A DNA stretch of 57,402 nucleotides from Scleroderma bovista (lineage: Eukaryota; Basidiomycota; Agaricomycetes; Boletales; Sclerodermataceae), in the NCBI GenBank assembly GCA_037178675.1, contig JAYMGJ010000318.1:1-57402 (forward strand). Direction: 5' to 3'. Of this stretch, positions 10,301 through 22,214 are shown one piece after another. Below the pieces are notes generated by a model. The model saw only the letters and a list, made by a program, of their open reading frames with translations, was not told the origin of the DNA and ran no database searches. Made by a program: the position numbers and the translations under genes. Position 1 is the stretch's first letter. The number at the start of each line of letters is the position of its first letter.

Positions 10301-11625
10301 CTAATCCTTTATTTTATAAATGTTGGCAGTCACTGGGCACGGGATACCCCAGGAGACCATCGACAACCTGGTTGCAACCATGGAGTCTTATTTTTCACTT
10401 CCACTCGAGACCAAGATGAAGGTAATATGGCTACTCGACCAATTCCTTGATTTCTACCTGACATATGAAAGCTCCATCATAAAGAAGTCGGACCCAAGTT
10501 CAGAGGATATTCCTCCCCGTTGAGTTCCAACGTAGACCCTGCTAACAGGGGTGATATCCGCGAGAGCTTCTTCACGTCAGATTCGGAAGATATTTCAACG
10601 GAGAATGTCAAGAATGAAGGTGATATGGCAGCGACGGACGTGTGGCCCTCTGAGCCTGCCGGGTTCCGCGACGCCTACCTCAATTACTAGTACGTCGTTA
10701 GATGGGTAATCAATGCTAGGGGTGCTCACCGCTTTCGGGACAAGTCGTGCCGCAATGGGTGTTGGGAGGTTACTCTTCCGTCTCTTTTCACTTGCGTTGG
10801 ATCTCCCTGAGACATACTTCGATGACAAGGTAGATCCTTTATAAGTTACCAGGGATAGACATTGTCACACCTGACGGTCCACAGACCAAGAACCGTATCG
10901 CAAACATAATGATTGCCCATTATCCCCCACAGACAAGCCCTGTATCTGACGGATACGTTGGGATTGGTGCCCACTCTGAGTAATTCGATCACTTTGCTCC
11001 AAGGCATTTAAACACAATGATTTATGACGTCTTGTAGCTTTGAAGTTCGTTTCCGCCTTCTAAGTATATCAGCAAGTAACTGATATCTTTCTAGTGTTTC
11101 ACCCTATTGTGGCAGCAGCCCGGTATCCAAGCTCTTCAGGTCCTCAACTCAAAGCAAGAATGGATTAATGCAACCCCGATACCAGGAACATTGGTAGTCA
11201 AGTACGTCTCGTCAAATCTGAAGGATACTACAGAAAGTGACCTGACTCGTTGGTTCAGCATAGGCGACCAGCTTGCACGATGGACAAGTGAGACCATATT
11301 CTTATCTTGGCGCCCATCCGACATAACGCTGCATTGTAGATGACATATTCAGGTCGACCATACACAGAGCTACTAACAGGACTGGTGTGCATCGTTATTC
11401 TGTTCCGCTGTTCTTCGGAACGGACTATCATGTCTCAATAGAAGTTCGTTTACGTGCTTTCTGGTTGAAATCAGCTCATGCACCCTCCGAACCACCACAT
11501 ACATCACCCAGCCTATGCCAAGCTGTGTCTCTGCGGACCGGCCTGCCAAGTATGCGCCAATCACTGCAGGAGATTATTTGCATAAGCACCTCCAGGAGAT
11601 TTATAATGGGAGCGGTCCTTCGTGA
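10070..11625 (+). CDS. 2OG-Fe(II) oxygenase, IPNS-like, array copy 4
   Basis: A complete 11-exon copy. DIOX_N part: FDSIPVINIGDASTPERRAA, then ITGHGIPQETIDNLVATME. Exon 4 carries the variant RESFFTSDSEDISTEN, which defines a second subfamily shared with copies 5 and 10 (the others read HEGFE). Exon 6 ends GYVGIGAHSD. Microexon CTTTGAA (11038-11044) gives HSDFE. Exon 8 reads CFTLLWQQPGIQALQVL and PIPGTLVV, then NIGDQLARWT. Exon 10 has STIHRATNRTGVHRYSVPLF. The tail ends NGSGPS, stop at 11623. All donors and acceptors are canonical and both catalytic motifs are intact. Substrate unknown. The promoter module with TATA box lies directly upstream. Confidence 0.88.
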
Positions 11626-11689
11626 CATCTCCGCATGCTATTGAGCATTTACACAAAAGTTGTTCAAATGCTTCGTAGTGACTAATCAA

Positions 11690-11990
11690 ACTTTGGTGTT
11701 GGTAAACTTAAGGATTGCCGCGGATGACAGCTGGGCTTTATAAGTATGAGATCAAGTAGACATCAGATTGAAGAAAACCACAATGTCATTGGTAGCTAAG
11801 CTTTCTCGTTGAAATCAGTTCAGGAACCCTCACCACCATGTGACACACCACCCAGCTTATGCCAAGCTGTGTCTCTATGAATCGACCTCCCAAGCATGAG
11901 CCGATCACTGCAGGAGATTATTTGCATAAGCGCCTACAGTATTACGGAAGCGCACCTTCGTAATATCTCCGCATGCCATTGAGCAGTTGT
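11690..11990 (+). pseudogene. Oxygenase relic 4b (start fused to tail)
   Basis: A full promoter module with TTTATAA (11737-11743) and an ATG at 11783 encoding the start MSLVAK is followed immediately by sequence from the last intron and last exon (PSCVSMNRPPKHEPITAG region, about 11860-11960). Everything between, about 1.4 kb in intact copies, is missing. The junction sits at about 11798. This is a deletion product of a complete copy. Confidence 0.75.
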
Positions 11991-12105
11991 TCAAATGCTT
12001 CGTGTTGATGATCACACTTTGTCGGTAAACTTGAGGATTGCCGATGATTGCAGCCGGGCTTTATATGGGATTAGGTAGATAATGATCACGTTGAAGAGAA
12101 CCACG

Positions 12106-13661
12106 ATGTCGTTGGTAGAATCCACAGCCGTTACGTTGGACGGTGCGTTCGACAGTATACCTGTAATGTGTGTCCAATTAACATCAACGCTTTTGATTGA
12201 CCGCTTACTGAAATTGCTGGCCAGCAATATAAGAGATGCATCTACGCCAGAGAAAAGAGCTGCTTTGGCCCACGAGATAAGGAATGCCTGTATGAATGTT
12301 GGATTCTTTTACAGTGAGTACATATACACCATTAATTTTCTAATCCTTCACTTTATAAATGTTGGTAGTCACTGGGCACGGGATACCCCAGGAGACCATC
12401 GACAACCTGGTTGCAGCCATGGAGTCTTACTTTTCACTTCCACTCGAGACCAAGATGAAGGTAACATGGTTACTCGGCGTTTTTTTTTTTTTGATTTCTA
12501 ACATATGAAAGCTCCATCATACAGAAGTCGGACCCAAGTTCAGAGGATATAACCCCCCGTTGGGTTCCAATGTAGACCCTGCCAACACGGGAGATATCCG
12601 CGAGAGCTTCTTCACGTCAGATTCGGAAGAACTTATTTCAATGGAAAATGACAAGAATGAAGACGTTATAGCAGCGACCAACGTGTGGCCCTCCGAACCT
12701 GCCGGGTTTCGCGACACCTACCTCAATTACTAGTACGTCGTTAGATGGGTAATCAATGGTAGGCCTGCTCATCGCTTTCGGACAAGTCATGCTGCAATGG
12801 GTGTTGCGAGGTTACTCTTACCTCTCTTTGCACTTTCGCTGGATCTCCCTGAAACATACTTCGATGACAAGGTAGATCCTTTATACCAGGGATAAACATT
12901 GTCACACCTGATCGTTCACAGACCAAAAACTGTATCGCAAATATGCTGCTTGCCCATTATCCCCCACAGACAGATCCTGTATCCGATGGTTACGTCGGGA
13001 TTGGTGCCCACTCTGAGTAATTCAATTACTTTTCTCAATGGATCTGAACAGATTTCATGAGGTTTCATAGCTTCATGGTCGGTAACCACCTTCTAAGCTT
13101 ATCAAAAAATAACCAACATATGTCTTTTCTAGTCTTTCACCATATTATGGCAGCAGCCCGGTGTCCAAGCTCTTCAGATCCTCAACTCAGAGAAACAATG
13201 GATAAATGCAACACCACTACCGGGAACGTTGGTGATCAAGTACGTCATGTCAAGTATGGAGCATATGAAAATGACATGAGCTGCTGGCTTTAGCATAGGC
13301 GACGAACTGGCACGATGGACCAGTGAGATTATTCCTATCCTGGCGCCCATCTCACATGACGCCGCATTGCAGATGACATATTCAGGTCGACCGTACACAG
13401 AGCGACCAATAGGACCGGCGTGCATCGTTATTCTATTGCTCTGTTTTTCGGAGCAGATCCCCATGTGCCATTGGAGGTATGCCCTTTGCATGCTTGCTCG
13501 TTAAATTCAGCTCATGTACCCGCGCTACCATGCATACCATCTAGGCCATACCAAGCTGTGTATCTGCGGATCGGCCTTCCAAGTATGAGACAATCACTGC
13601 GGGAGAAAATTTGGCCAAGCGCCTCAACGAGACATACTATGGGAATATTCCACCGGCGTGA
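12106..13661 (+). CDS. 2OG-Fe(II) oxygenase, IPNS-like, array copy 5
   Basis: A complete copy of the RESFFTSD subfamily with eleven exons. Exons 1-3: FDSIPVINIRDASTPEKRAA and ITGHGIPQETIDNLVAAME. Exons 4-6: GYNPPLGSNVDPAN, then DGYVGIGAHSD. Microexon CTTCATG (13071-13077) gives HSDFM. Exon 8: SFTILWQQPGVQALQIL and PLPGTLVI, then NIGDELARWT. Exon 10: STVHRATNRTGVHRYSIALF. The tail ends NIPPA, stop at 13659. HxD, second His and RxS are present. It differs from copy 4 in the pocket-facing SIALFFGADPH segment, so substrate preference may differ. A long T run lies in the intron after exon 3. Confidence 0.87.
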
Positions 13662-14125
13662 TATCTCCATGGCATGCTGTTGACCATTTGTACAAACTAA
13701 CTACATAAATACCTTCTCCCAGATTCATTGGTTACTCTTTCCACATTGTGACCTAATTTCCTGCGCATGGCTAACGAAGGAGAGTTCAACATAAAACTTT
13801 ATTGACGCCCCTCGACCGCAATGTTCCAAATATTCATTCTTGCCATTCGGAAGATTCTCACTGGTTTACCAAGCGCACGTTATTTTTGCTTCAAGTTTCT
13901 CATCGTGCTGACGGTGAAATCCAATCACTAATTTAGATACAAGTGTATCTCAGTCACCAAAATGGCTCGTTTTAAACAAGGGGTTTGCCGTCGCTGACGG
14001 CGGCCCTCTAGTATCTTAAGTGTGACGAAACCTCCGACAAATTGTAGATTGAATCAATAAGATCGTTCAAAAATGGAATACAAGTCTCCATGCCAACACC
14101 ATATCCTATTACATACACCATAGAT
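13662..14125. other. Intergenic, nothing recognised
   Basis: Convergent 3' ends of oxygenase copy 5 (plus) and the TPR-HET gene (minus). No gene-like frame. Confidence 0.5.
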
Positions 14126-17100
14126 CTATACGATAGTCAGTGTATTAACTTCGCCTTTCAACACACCAGCAGAGCCCGTGGGACGAGCGATAATATGACA
14201 AAATGATGCAACCCTCCGATATTCCTTGTGAGGTAGTTCCATTAATAGCAGTGCATTGAATGGCTGTTCCAGCCATATGAGCCATTGATGAGTTGAACCA
14301 TCATCAGTATCAACAGCAGGACGAAGTAAGTCGGGGTGCCATGGACGTATCAGGATATATGGGACTCTTTTCGCTGTATTTTCGAGTCTCTTCGACAGTG
14401 CAATATCAATGGGAGCCAGACCCATCGCCTGAATTTGGTGCACATGAGTCGCAGTACTGGTATCCACTTGAGTCAGAGTTATATGTTCGATGCGGTGGAC
14501 AACACATGGAAGAATAAGCCTGAAGTTGGTGAATTTGGCAAGTGGGAGGTCGGAGAGCGCCTGATGCATGTTGCGCGCGGATATAAGGGAATGTTTGTGA
14601 ATTGTATGTGTGGATGGTGGTGTTGTGAGGTCTGGCAGAGTTTGGTATGGAGTGAGGGTGGCAGGGAAGCAGCTGTGAAATACCGATGATTGCCCGACCC
14701 AATCTAGAATTGATGTGTCGCCAGACTTTGATATCACCTCTGCAAGCAGACGCCCGAGGGCATTCTGCGCAGATTCCCCATATAGGACAGGAATGTGGAG
14801 ACTGAAGACTCCCAGAAGCGAATAGGCTACGTCTTCTGGTCGAGTGGTACAACGCATGGATGCCCACTGAAGCCTCGATCGTGCGTCATCTACGCCTGGA
14901 TAAAAATCAGTGAGATGTCGTGAGGCGATGCCCGTTGCCTGTTCCAATTCGCTAAGTATGGTGATATCTTCCTTGTGGTTCGAGGGACTGTCCCGGTAAA
15001 GCGACCAATCTCGAGTCAAGAACAATATGGTACGGGGCGCCAACAGCTCTTGAAGGGTCCAGCCACGCTTAAACCACACACTACTGGTCAGCCCGCCCGT
15101 ATCTGAGACATCAGCAAGGTGAACCATAGTGAGGGCCGACAGCCGGTACCATGAAAACATGGAGCCTATCGCTTCCTGGAGTTCCGCGCTGCTTTCCTTG
15201 TCAATACAGCACGTATCACTCCAAGCCCACAAGTATCCATGTTGGCCGCATGCAAGGCAGAAGGACTGCAACTTCGAGATACCATCGGTGGGATCCAAGT
15301 CATAGCAGATTCGCCCATCAATGTCACGCAACAGCGGTTCAAATTTTCCCCACCGATGGGACAGTGTGACATACCGGAAATAGGTAGATACTACTTCGCG
15401 GATATGAGTGGTTTGGGCGACAGCATCCATCGCTGAAGCCGATGACAGTAGCTGGGTGTGTTCTCCGCTCTTCTCAAACTGTGCGATCTGTGAGTCTCTG
15501 TCACATAGCTTTCCAGTACGGGTGTCCAGCAAGCGAGGGGGAAACCCCTTCAGGACGTCTGAAACAATGTCACTAATCAAACATTTGAACAGTGAACCAG
15601 AAGTTGCGACGGTGGGACATGCTGACTGAGTACTCGCACCTCGCCCTTTGATTTTCAGCTGACGATAATCGAAGAGACTCTCGAGAGACTCTGCATGGTC
15701 AGGATGACCTTGGGGACGCAGCACCAATGCTGCTTGTTCGAACTTGATGGCGTCGTCCAGATCGGTCGACGTGGCTAGCTTGGTGAACCTGTCCGATAGA
15801 CACTGTGCAAGGTCGTGCAAATGGTGCGCACTGGCCGGACTCCCTGATGGACAGACCTCTAACGCTTCCTGATACAGTATAACGGCTTCATCTACATCAG
15901 CAGCAGCTCCATGTTGTTGGAACCTGCGCCGAAGGAAAGCGGCAAGAGTGGTAAGAGACATTACACGATCGGGATGACCAGCAGGGCAGAATTTCAATGC
16001 AGCTCGTGCGATGGCCACAATCCCATCCACAGCTGGAGCAACATCTCCATCACCAACCAGGTCTTTAACATAAATCAGAAGTTTGTGAAGGGATATGGCG
16101 TGACGAGGAATGTCCGAAATGCTTTCAAGTTTGCGGAACCTACTGCGAAGGTCGGTAACAAGGTCGTGAAGGTATGCAGCACGACCAGAATTCCCGGGTT
16201 CGCAAGATGCCAATGCAGATCGCCCAAGTGAGATAGATTCATCCATGTCAGCTGCCATGTCATGCCTCTGAATTCGCTTTCGGACCAGAAGAAGCAGCTT
16301 GTCAATAGACTCAGCGTGATGATGATGGCCCTGTGGATGGAGGTCCAATATAGCTCGGCGGAGGGAAATAAGCTTGTCCAAGTCTGCTGCAACCTCCATC
16401 CTCTCGAATCGGGTGCTAAGACAGTTCGCCAACTGGTCGAGCGAGCTTAGCCGATGAGAATGACCCGCCTGTTGAAATTCCTGGTCCCTACAGTACCATT
16501 TTTTCCCTTATACTTAGTATGGACACGCCGAGCATTCCTTACATAATCACGGTCGTTCTTTATAGGATGTTTTTCTTTCGTTTCGTACCTCAGTCTCTGT
16601 TTGCACAGAAGTACTGAGGTAAGGCTACTCTACACATTCATTTACTATGATACTGACCTATGTAGTCATTTGTGACTCTTGTCTAGGTTAGTTAAATGAA
16701 GTCTCTGTTTGCACAGAAGTACTGAGTCATTTGTGACTCTTGTCTAGTGTCGAGCTGCGCCAGTTCACCTCACAAAACTGCCGGACGGAGGTCCAATGCG
16801 GACTGATGCAGCGAAATTGCATCATCAAGATCATTATTTGCACCGAATTTCAGGAACTTGCGCCTCATGTCATTTGCAAGGTTGCTGAAAGTACTGGCAC
16901 GATCAGAGTGGCCAGGGGAAGGGAGCTCCAGTGCAGCTCGACCGAGTGTAATGGCCTCCTCTAAGTCTGCTATGGCACCCTGTTTGTCGTATCGGTTGCT
17001 GAAGCAAAGTGCAAGATTATGGAGTGAGGACGACCTATCGGAATCACCCGTCGGACGGAGGTCCAATGCCGATTGATGCAGCAAAATTGCCTCATCGAGA

Positions 17101-19406
17101 TCACCATTCACACCAAATCTCCAGAACCTGACCATCAGGCGATTTGCAAGGTTGTTGAGAATCCTGGCACGATCAGAGTACCCCGTGGAACGGAGCTCTA
17201 ATGCAGCTCGACCAAGTGTGATAGCCTCCTCTAAGTCTGCTATGGTACCCTGTTTGTCGTACCGGTCGCTGAAGCAAACTGCAAGATTATGGAGTGAGTC
17301 CGACCGATCGGAATGACCCGTCGGACGGAGGTCCAACGCTGATTGATGCAGCGAAATTGCCTCGTCGAGATCACCATTCGCACCAAATTCTAGGAACCTA
17401 TTCCTGAAGTAAATTGCAAGGTCATTGAGAGTACTGGCACAATCAGAGTGGCCTGGGGAACGGAGCTCTAATGCAGTTCGACCAAGTGTAATGGCCTCCT
17501 CCAAATCTGCTATAGTACCCTGTTTGTCGTACCGCGCGCTGAAGCAAAGTGCGAGACTATGGAGTGAGTCCGACCGATTGGAATGACCCACCGGACGGAG
17601 ATCCAACGCGGATCGATGCAGCGAAATTGCCCCATCGAGATCACCATCCGCACCAAATTTCAGGAACCTCTCCAGGGAAACAGCAAGGCTATAGAAAGTC
17701 AAGGCACGATCAGAGTGGCCTGGGGAACGGAGCTCTAATGCAGCTCGACCAAGTGTGATGGCCTCCTCCAAGTCTGCGATGGCACTCTGTTTGTCGTACC
17801 TGTCACTGAAGCAAAGTGCGAGACTATGAAGTGAGTCCGACCGATTGGAATGGCCAGCCGGACGGAGGTCCAACGCTGATCGATGCCGTGAAATTGCCTC
17901 ATCAAGGTCACAGTCCATATCCAGTTTCAGGAACCTGTCCCTCAGGTAAGTTGCAAGGCTGTAGAGAGTCGTGGCACGACCAAAGCTTCCTGGGGAACGG
18001 AGCTCTAACGTAGCTCGACCAAGTTTGATGGCCTCCTCCAAGTCTGCTATGGCACCCTGTTTGTTGTACCGGTCACTGAAGCAAAGTGCGAGACAATGGA
18101 GTGAGTCAGACCGATTGGAATGACCCGCCGGACGGAGGTCCAACGCTGATTGATCTAGTAGCGAAATTGCCTCATCAAGGTCACAGTCCATATCCAGTTT
18201 CAGGAACCTATTCCTGAAGTAAATTGCAAGGTCATTGAGATTACTGGCACGATCAGGGTGGTCTGGGGAACGGAGTTCTAATGCAGCTCGACCAAGTGTG
18301 ATGGCCTCTTCCAAGTCTGCTATAGTACCCTGTTTATCGTACCGCGCGCTGAAGCAAAGTGCAAGGCTATGGAGTGAGTCCGACCGATTGGAATGACCTG
18401 CCGGACGGAGGTCCAATGCTGATCGATGCAGCGAAATTGCCTCATCAAGATCACAGTCCGTATCCAGTTTCAGGAACCTGTCCCTCATGTAAATTGCAAC
18501 CTTGTAGAAAGCCACGGCACGACGAGAGTGGCCAAGAGAACAGAGCTCTAATGCAGCTCGACCAAGTGTGATGGCCTCTTCCAAGTCTGCTATGGTACCC
18601 TGTTTGTTGTATCCGTCACTGAAGCAAAGTGCGAGATAATGGAGTGAGTCCGACCGACTGGAATGACTTGCCGGACGGAGGTCCAACGCTGATTGATGCA
18701 GTGAAATTGCCTCATCAAGGTCACAGTCCGTATCCAGTTTCAGGAATCTATCCCTCAGGTAAATTGCAAGGCTGTAGAGAGTCACGGCACGACCGAAGCG
18801 TCCTAGGGAACGGAGCTCTAACGCAGCTCGACCAAGTGTGATGGCCCTCTCCAAGTCTGCTATGGCACCCTGTTTGTTGAACCGGTCACTGAAGCAAAGT
18901 GCAAGACTATGGAGTGAGTCCGACCGATTGGAATGACCTGCCGGACGGAGGTCTAACGCTAATCGATGTAGTGAAATTGCCTCATTGAGATCACCATTCG
19001 CGCCGAATTTCAGGAACCTGTCCCTCAGAAAATATGCAAGGTTGTAGAGAGTGACAGCACGACCAAAGTGGCCTGGAGAACGGAGTTCTAATGCAGCTCG
19101 ACCGAGTGTGATGGCCTCCTCCAAGTCTGCTGTGGCCATACCCCGTTTGTCGTACCGCGCGCTGAAGCAAAGTGCGAGACTATGAAGTGAGGACGACCGA
19201 TCGGAATGACCCGCCGGACGGAGCTCCAACGCTGATTGATGCAGCGCAATCGCCTCCACTAAATCCGCAATGACATTTGTCTTCAAAAAAATTTTATGCA
19301 GGCAAACCGCGAGACTGTAGAGGGAAACGGCTCGACCAGCATCTCCTGGAGGATGACATCCTAATTCTTTCCGTTTTTGGGTGATTTTGTCGTCCAACTT
19401 CGTCAT
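14126..19406 (-). CDS. TPR-repeat / HET-domain protein
   Basis: Probable self/non-self recognition or innate-immunity type protein. HET domains are found in fungal heterokaryon-incompatibility proteins; in basidiomycetes the role is mostly inferred. From ATG 19406 an 878-codon frame encodes about nine double TPR units (DLDEAISLHQSALDLRPAGH / ADLEEAITLGRAALELRSPG). It stops just after DLRPA near 16770. A second open frame (16432-14126) begins in the middle of a TPR unit (GHSHRLSSLDQLANCLSTRF) and has no ATG at its 5' end. It holds more diverged TPRs and then HET motifs: RYVTLSHRWG, WSDTCCIDKESS, GWTLQELLAP and YSLLGVFSLHIPVLYGE. Removing 16778-16469 (GT..AG) joins both into one protein of about 1,650 residues. 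It is either one gene with a long intron or a gene split by an insertion. Confidence 0.8.
16469..16778 (-). other. 310-nt intron or insertion splitting the TPR-HET gene
   Basis: It lies exactly between two halves of one TPR unit (DLRPA | AGHSHR). It has GT at the 5' and AG (TTTCAACAG) at the 3' boundary on the minus strand, but is 3-6 times longer than other introns in the window. It contains two direct repeats. A 26-nt unit (16593-16618 and 16701-16726) carries the ACTGAG side of a hairpin whose first copy sits in CCTCAGT...ACTGAGG. A 22-nt unit occurs at 16665-16686 and 16726-16747. This looks like a small inserted element now used as, or inside, an intron. Confidence 0.6.
16790..19330 (-). 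repeat. Tandem 267-bp double-TPR repeats (about nine units)
   Basis: Each unit of about 89 residues (267 bp) contains two helical repeats. Landmark words such as GGACGGAGGTCCAACGC recur about every 267 bp along the plus strand. Neighbouring units differ at few positions, much less than the diverged TPRs fused to the HET domain. This points to recent tandem expansion or ongoing homogenisation inside the coding sequence. Confidence 0.85.
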
Positions 19407-19985
19407 CGTTGGTTCAGTTATTGCACACGATGTGGAAGATCACCGAAATTCACGGACGTCTGGTCCTTTAAAACACTAAGGTGAGATATTTGAAAGGGGA
19501 ACCTAAAACGAACTCACTAAAGGTTCCCTTCGCGAAACAATAGGACAGTGTTTGGTTGGACGATGAGCAGGTGACTCAGCCTTTGTTCAGGTCAGCTAGA
19601 ACCTTAACAGGGGGAATGGGCCATACGGATGGGCCGAAGACCTGAGATGCAATTCGTGAGGTGGAATGAAGTACGGTGAGGCAAGAACAAGGGCGAGACG
19701 GACTTTGCACCTGTTGGACAAGCAAGTCGAGATGAGAGCAATGACAACGATGGGCAAAGGGATGGGTGGTGGTGGTGGATACGAACGAGGTGAAAGCGTG
19801 TTGGGCCATCAGCAGCTGTGGAATCGCCACCATATGATCTATTTTTGGCGTCTTGCAAGCAGCAACTCTTCGGAAGACAATTCAACAATGTCGTGTAGAT
19901 CGTGCTCCGTACTAGACGCGTAACATGCCAAACAGCGATGTCGTTTCCTTCCCCCGATGCAGTCCATCCATTCGTCGCCTCCCCG
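19407..19985. other. Promoter side of TPR-HET gene, no gene seen
   Basis: It contains the upstream region of the minus-strand TPR-HET gene. Overlapping frames on both strands show no domain. Confidence 0.45.
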
Positions 19986-20290
19986 ATGAGAGTCCACATA
20001 AAGCACTGGTGCGCAGTCACCCAATGGCGCTGGAACATTGGCCTGATGACGAGGGTGATGTGTGTGGGATCTGTCGAGGGCTGTACGACTGCCCACCGCG
20101 TATGATGAGGCCTGGGGACGATCCTCCGCTGAGTACGTGCTCGTTTCCTTGGGAGCACCATCAATGGATAGTATTACTTGTGCTTCAAAGGAGAGTGCAA
20201 CTAAGTAAGTACATATTTGTCTATTCAATAGCAGTCGGCCATGGGTACGTGTGCCTATCCTCCTCCCCCCCTTGTCATAGGCTTAGGGAT
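19986..20290 (+). pseudogene. APC11-like RING protein relic
   Basis: ATG 19986 begins MRVHIKHWCAVTQWRWNIG, which resembles the start of APC11, the RING subunit of the anaphase-promoting complex. The next family block, DDEGDVCGICRGLYDCPP followed by PGDDPPLS, is read only after a shift of one frame at about 20040. Several zinc-binding cysteines of the CCPxCKxPGDDC segment are replaced (DCPPRMMRPGDDPP). The downstream Cys/His half is scrambled. I judge it a decayed or displaced copy; the working gene should lie elsewhere. Confidence 0.65.
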
Positions 20291-20475
20291 CCACGAGACT
20301 GATACTCGCTTCCACAGTCACCGTGTCAGCGAGGTCAACAGCGGGTGTATGTAGTTGACGCTCATTGCATCGCTCTCTGACTTGAGCCTGTATTCCAACC
20401 ACCTTCTACTATTCTGCATACAAACACGTTCCTTGTATTATTTACTCTTATGAAATGTAGTTGAAGAGAGCCACG

Positions 20476-22040
20476 ATGTCGTTGTGGCATTCGCAGCCGC
20501 GCTGAACGGTGCGGAACATTCGACACATCCCCGCAATGCACGTTGAACGACTCGAATCGCCCTTTTCCATCGACCGCTTGCTCAATTCCTGGCCCGCGAT
20601 ATAGGGGGTGTGTCTACACCAGAACGAAGAGCTGCTTTGGCCCATGAGATAACTTGGAATGCCTGTGTGATTCAGAATGTTCAATGTTGGGTTCTTTTAC
20701 AGTGAGTACAAACCATCTACGTTCCAGTCGCTCACTTTGTAAATGCTGGCCGCAGTCACTGGGCATGAGATACCCCAAGAGACCATCGACAATCGTTTTG
20801 CAATCATGGAGGCTTATTTCTCACTTCCACTCGAGACCAGGATGAAGGCAACATGACTAGTACTTGCCCAATTTCTTGATTCGTACCTGACGTATGAAAG
20901 GTTTGTCCGACCCAGTTTCAAAGGGTACGCTCCCCATTGGATTCCAATGTCGGCCCTGCGACTCCATGAAGGCTTCGAGGCGGGTTGGGAAGAACTTATT
21001 CCCAAGGAAAACGACGAGAGCAGAGCAAATGATGGTGCCATGGCAGGACGAACGTGTGGCGGCCCTCTGAACCTGCCGGGTTTCGCGAAACCTACCTCAA
21101 CTACTAGTGCGTCGTTTGATAGGTAATCTATGCTAGGGATATTGATATTCACAGCTGTCTGAACAAGTCATGCTGCAATGGGTGTTGGGAAGTTGCCCTT
21201 CTGCCTCTTTGCTCTTGCGCTGGATTTCCCTGAGACCTACTTCGATGACAAGGTATGCCCCATTAGACCCGCCATGGTCATGTCAGATCGTTCATAGACC
21301 AAGAACTCCGCCGCAAATATGCGGACCATCCATTATCCTCCTCAGACTGGCCTTGAATCTGGTGGCATCGTTGGGATTGGTGCTCACTATGAGTAACTCA
21401 GAATCATGTGTACCAAATAGCACCTGAATAGCACTTATGGTGTTTCACGGGTGGTTGGTCCCTGCCTTCTATTGCCGAGTCTATCAAAAAGTAACTGATG
21501 CTCTCCCTAGTATTTTACCATACTATTGTGGCGGCAGCGTATCTGGGCGCTTCAAGTCCTCAACTTGGAGAAACAATGAATTGACGCCACACCGATACCG
21601 GGGACGTTGGTCGTCAAATACGTCCACGTTAAACATGGAGATATATAAATGTGTTGACTCGTTGACCTTAGCATAGGCGACCAGCTCGCACGATGGACAA
21701 GTGAGATCATATGCCTATCTTTGCGCCCATCTCGCATAAACGCCACATTGCAGATGTCATATTCAGGTCGGCCCTACACAGAGCTACCAACTGGAGCGAT
21801 GTGGGTCGGTGTTCCATGCCGGTGTTCTTCGGAACGGGGTACTATCATGTGCAACTCGAGGTTCGTTGGCATGCTTTCTCTTATGTAAATTCAGCTCATG
21901 TAACCCTCGCCACTATGTATACCACCCAGTAGGCCATACCAAACTGTGTCTCCGTGGATCGGCCCACCAAGTATGAGGCAATCACTGCGGGAGGATATGT
22001 CATCTGCACAAGCAACAAGCGGGACTGCTGTTTCTTGTAC
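20476..22040 (+). pseudogene. 2OG-Fe(II) oxygenase array copy 6, decayed
   Basis: Homologous to copies 7 and 8 over its full length. One base is missing soon after the ATG (GTTGTGGC where others read GTTGGTGGC), giving a stop within 10 codons. Exon 2 carries small insertions (EITWNACVIQNVQCWV). Exon 3 reads TIDNRFAIMEAY. Exon 4 is shortened and frame-broken. Exon 6 has HYE instead of HSD, destroying the iron motif. Exons 8-11 are recognisable (IGDQLARWT, the QLAR...FRS region, tail near 21960) with further indels. Not functional by inspection. Confidence 0.8.
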
Positions 22041-22214
22041 TTGACGGGGCAAGGCTCTCATTGGCCTCGGACGTCTAAGCGAGCGCCACAGGTATCTTAC
22101 AGCATGGCCTCCAAACTAAGGTGGGCACGCCCTTGGTGATGCCCTCGGGTAAATACTCTGATGTCAATTCTGATGGTCTATCAATATGAAACTATGAAAC
22201 TTGCTGTAATGGCC

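Noticed and set aside
14406..14867. 153-codon frame on the same strand as the HET domain
   Set aside because: Overlaps the HET-protein frame in another phase; composition of a shadow.
17549..18841. Repeated plus-strand frames of about 70 codons (SPTDWN...)
   Set aside because: Antisense shadows produced by the tandem TPR repeats.
19604..20302. Overlapping frames of 125-186 codons on both strands
   Set aside because: The only meaningful similarity is the APC11-like relic; the rest are shadows of it or random.
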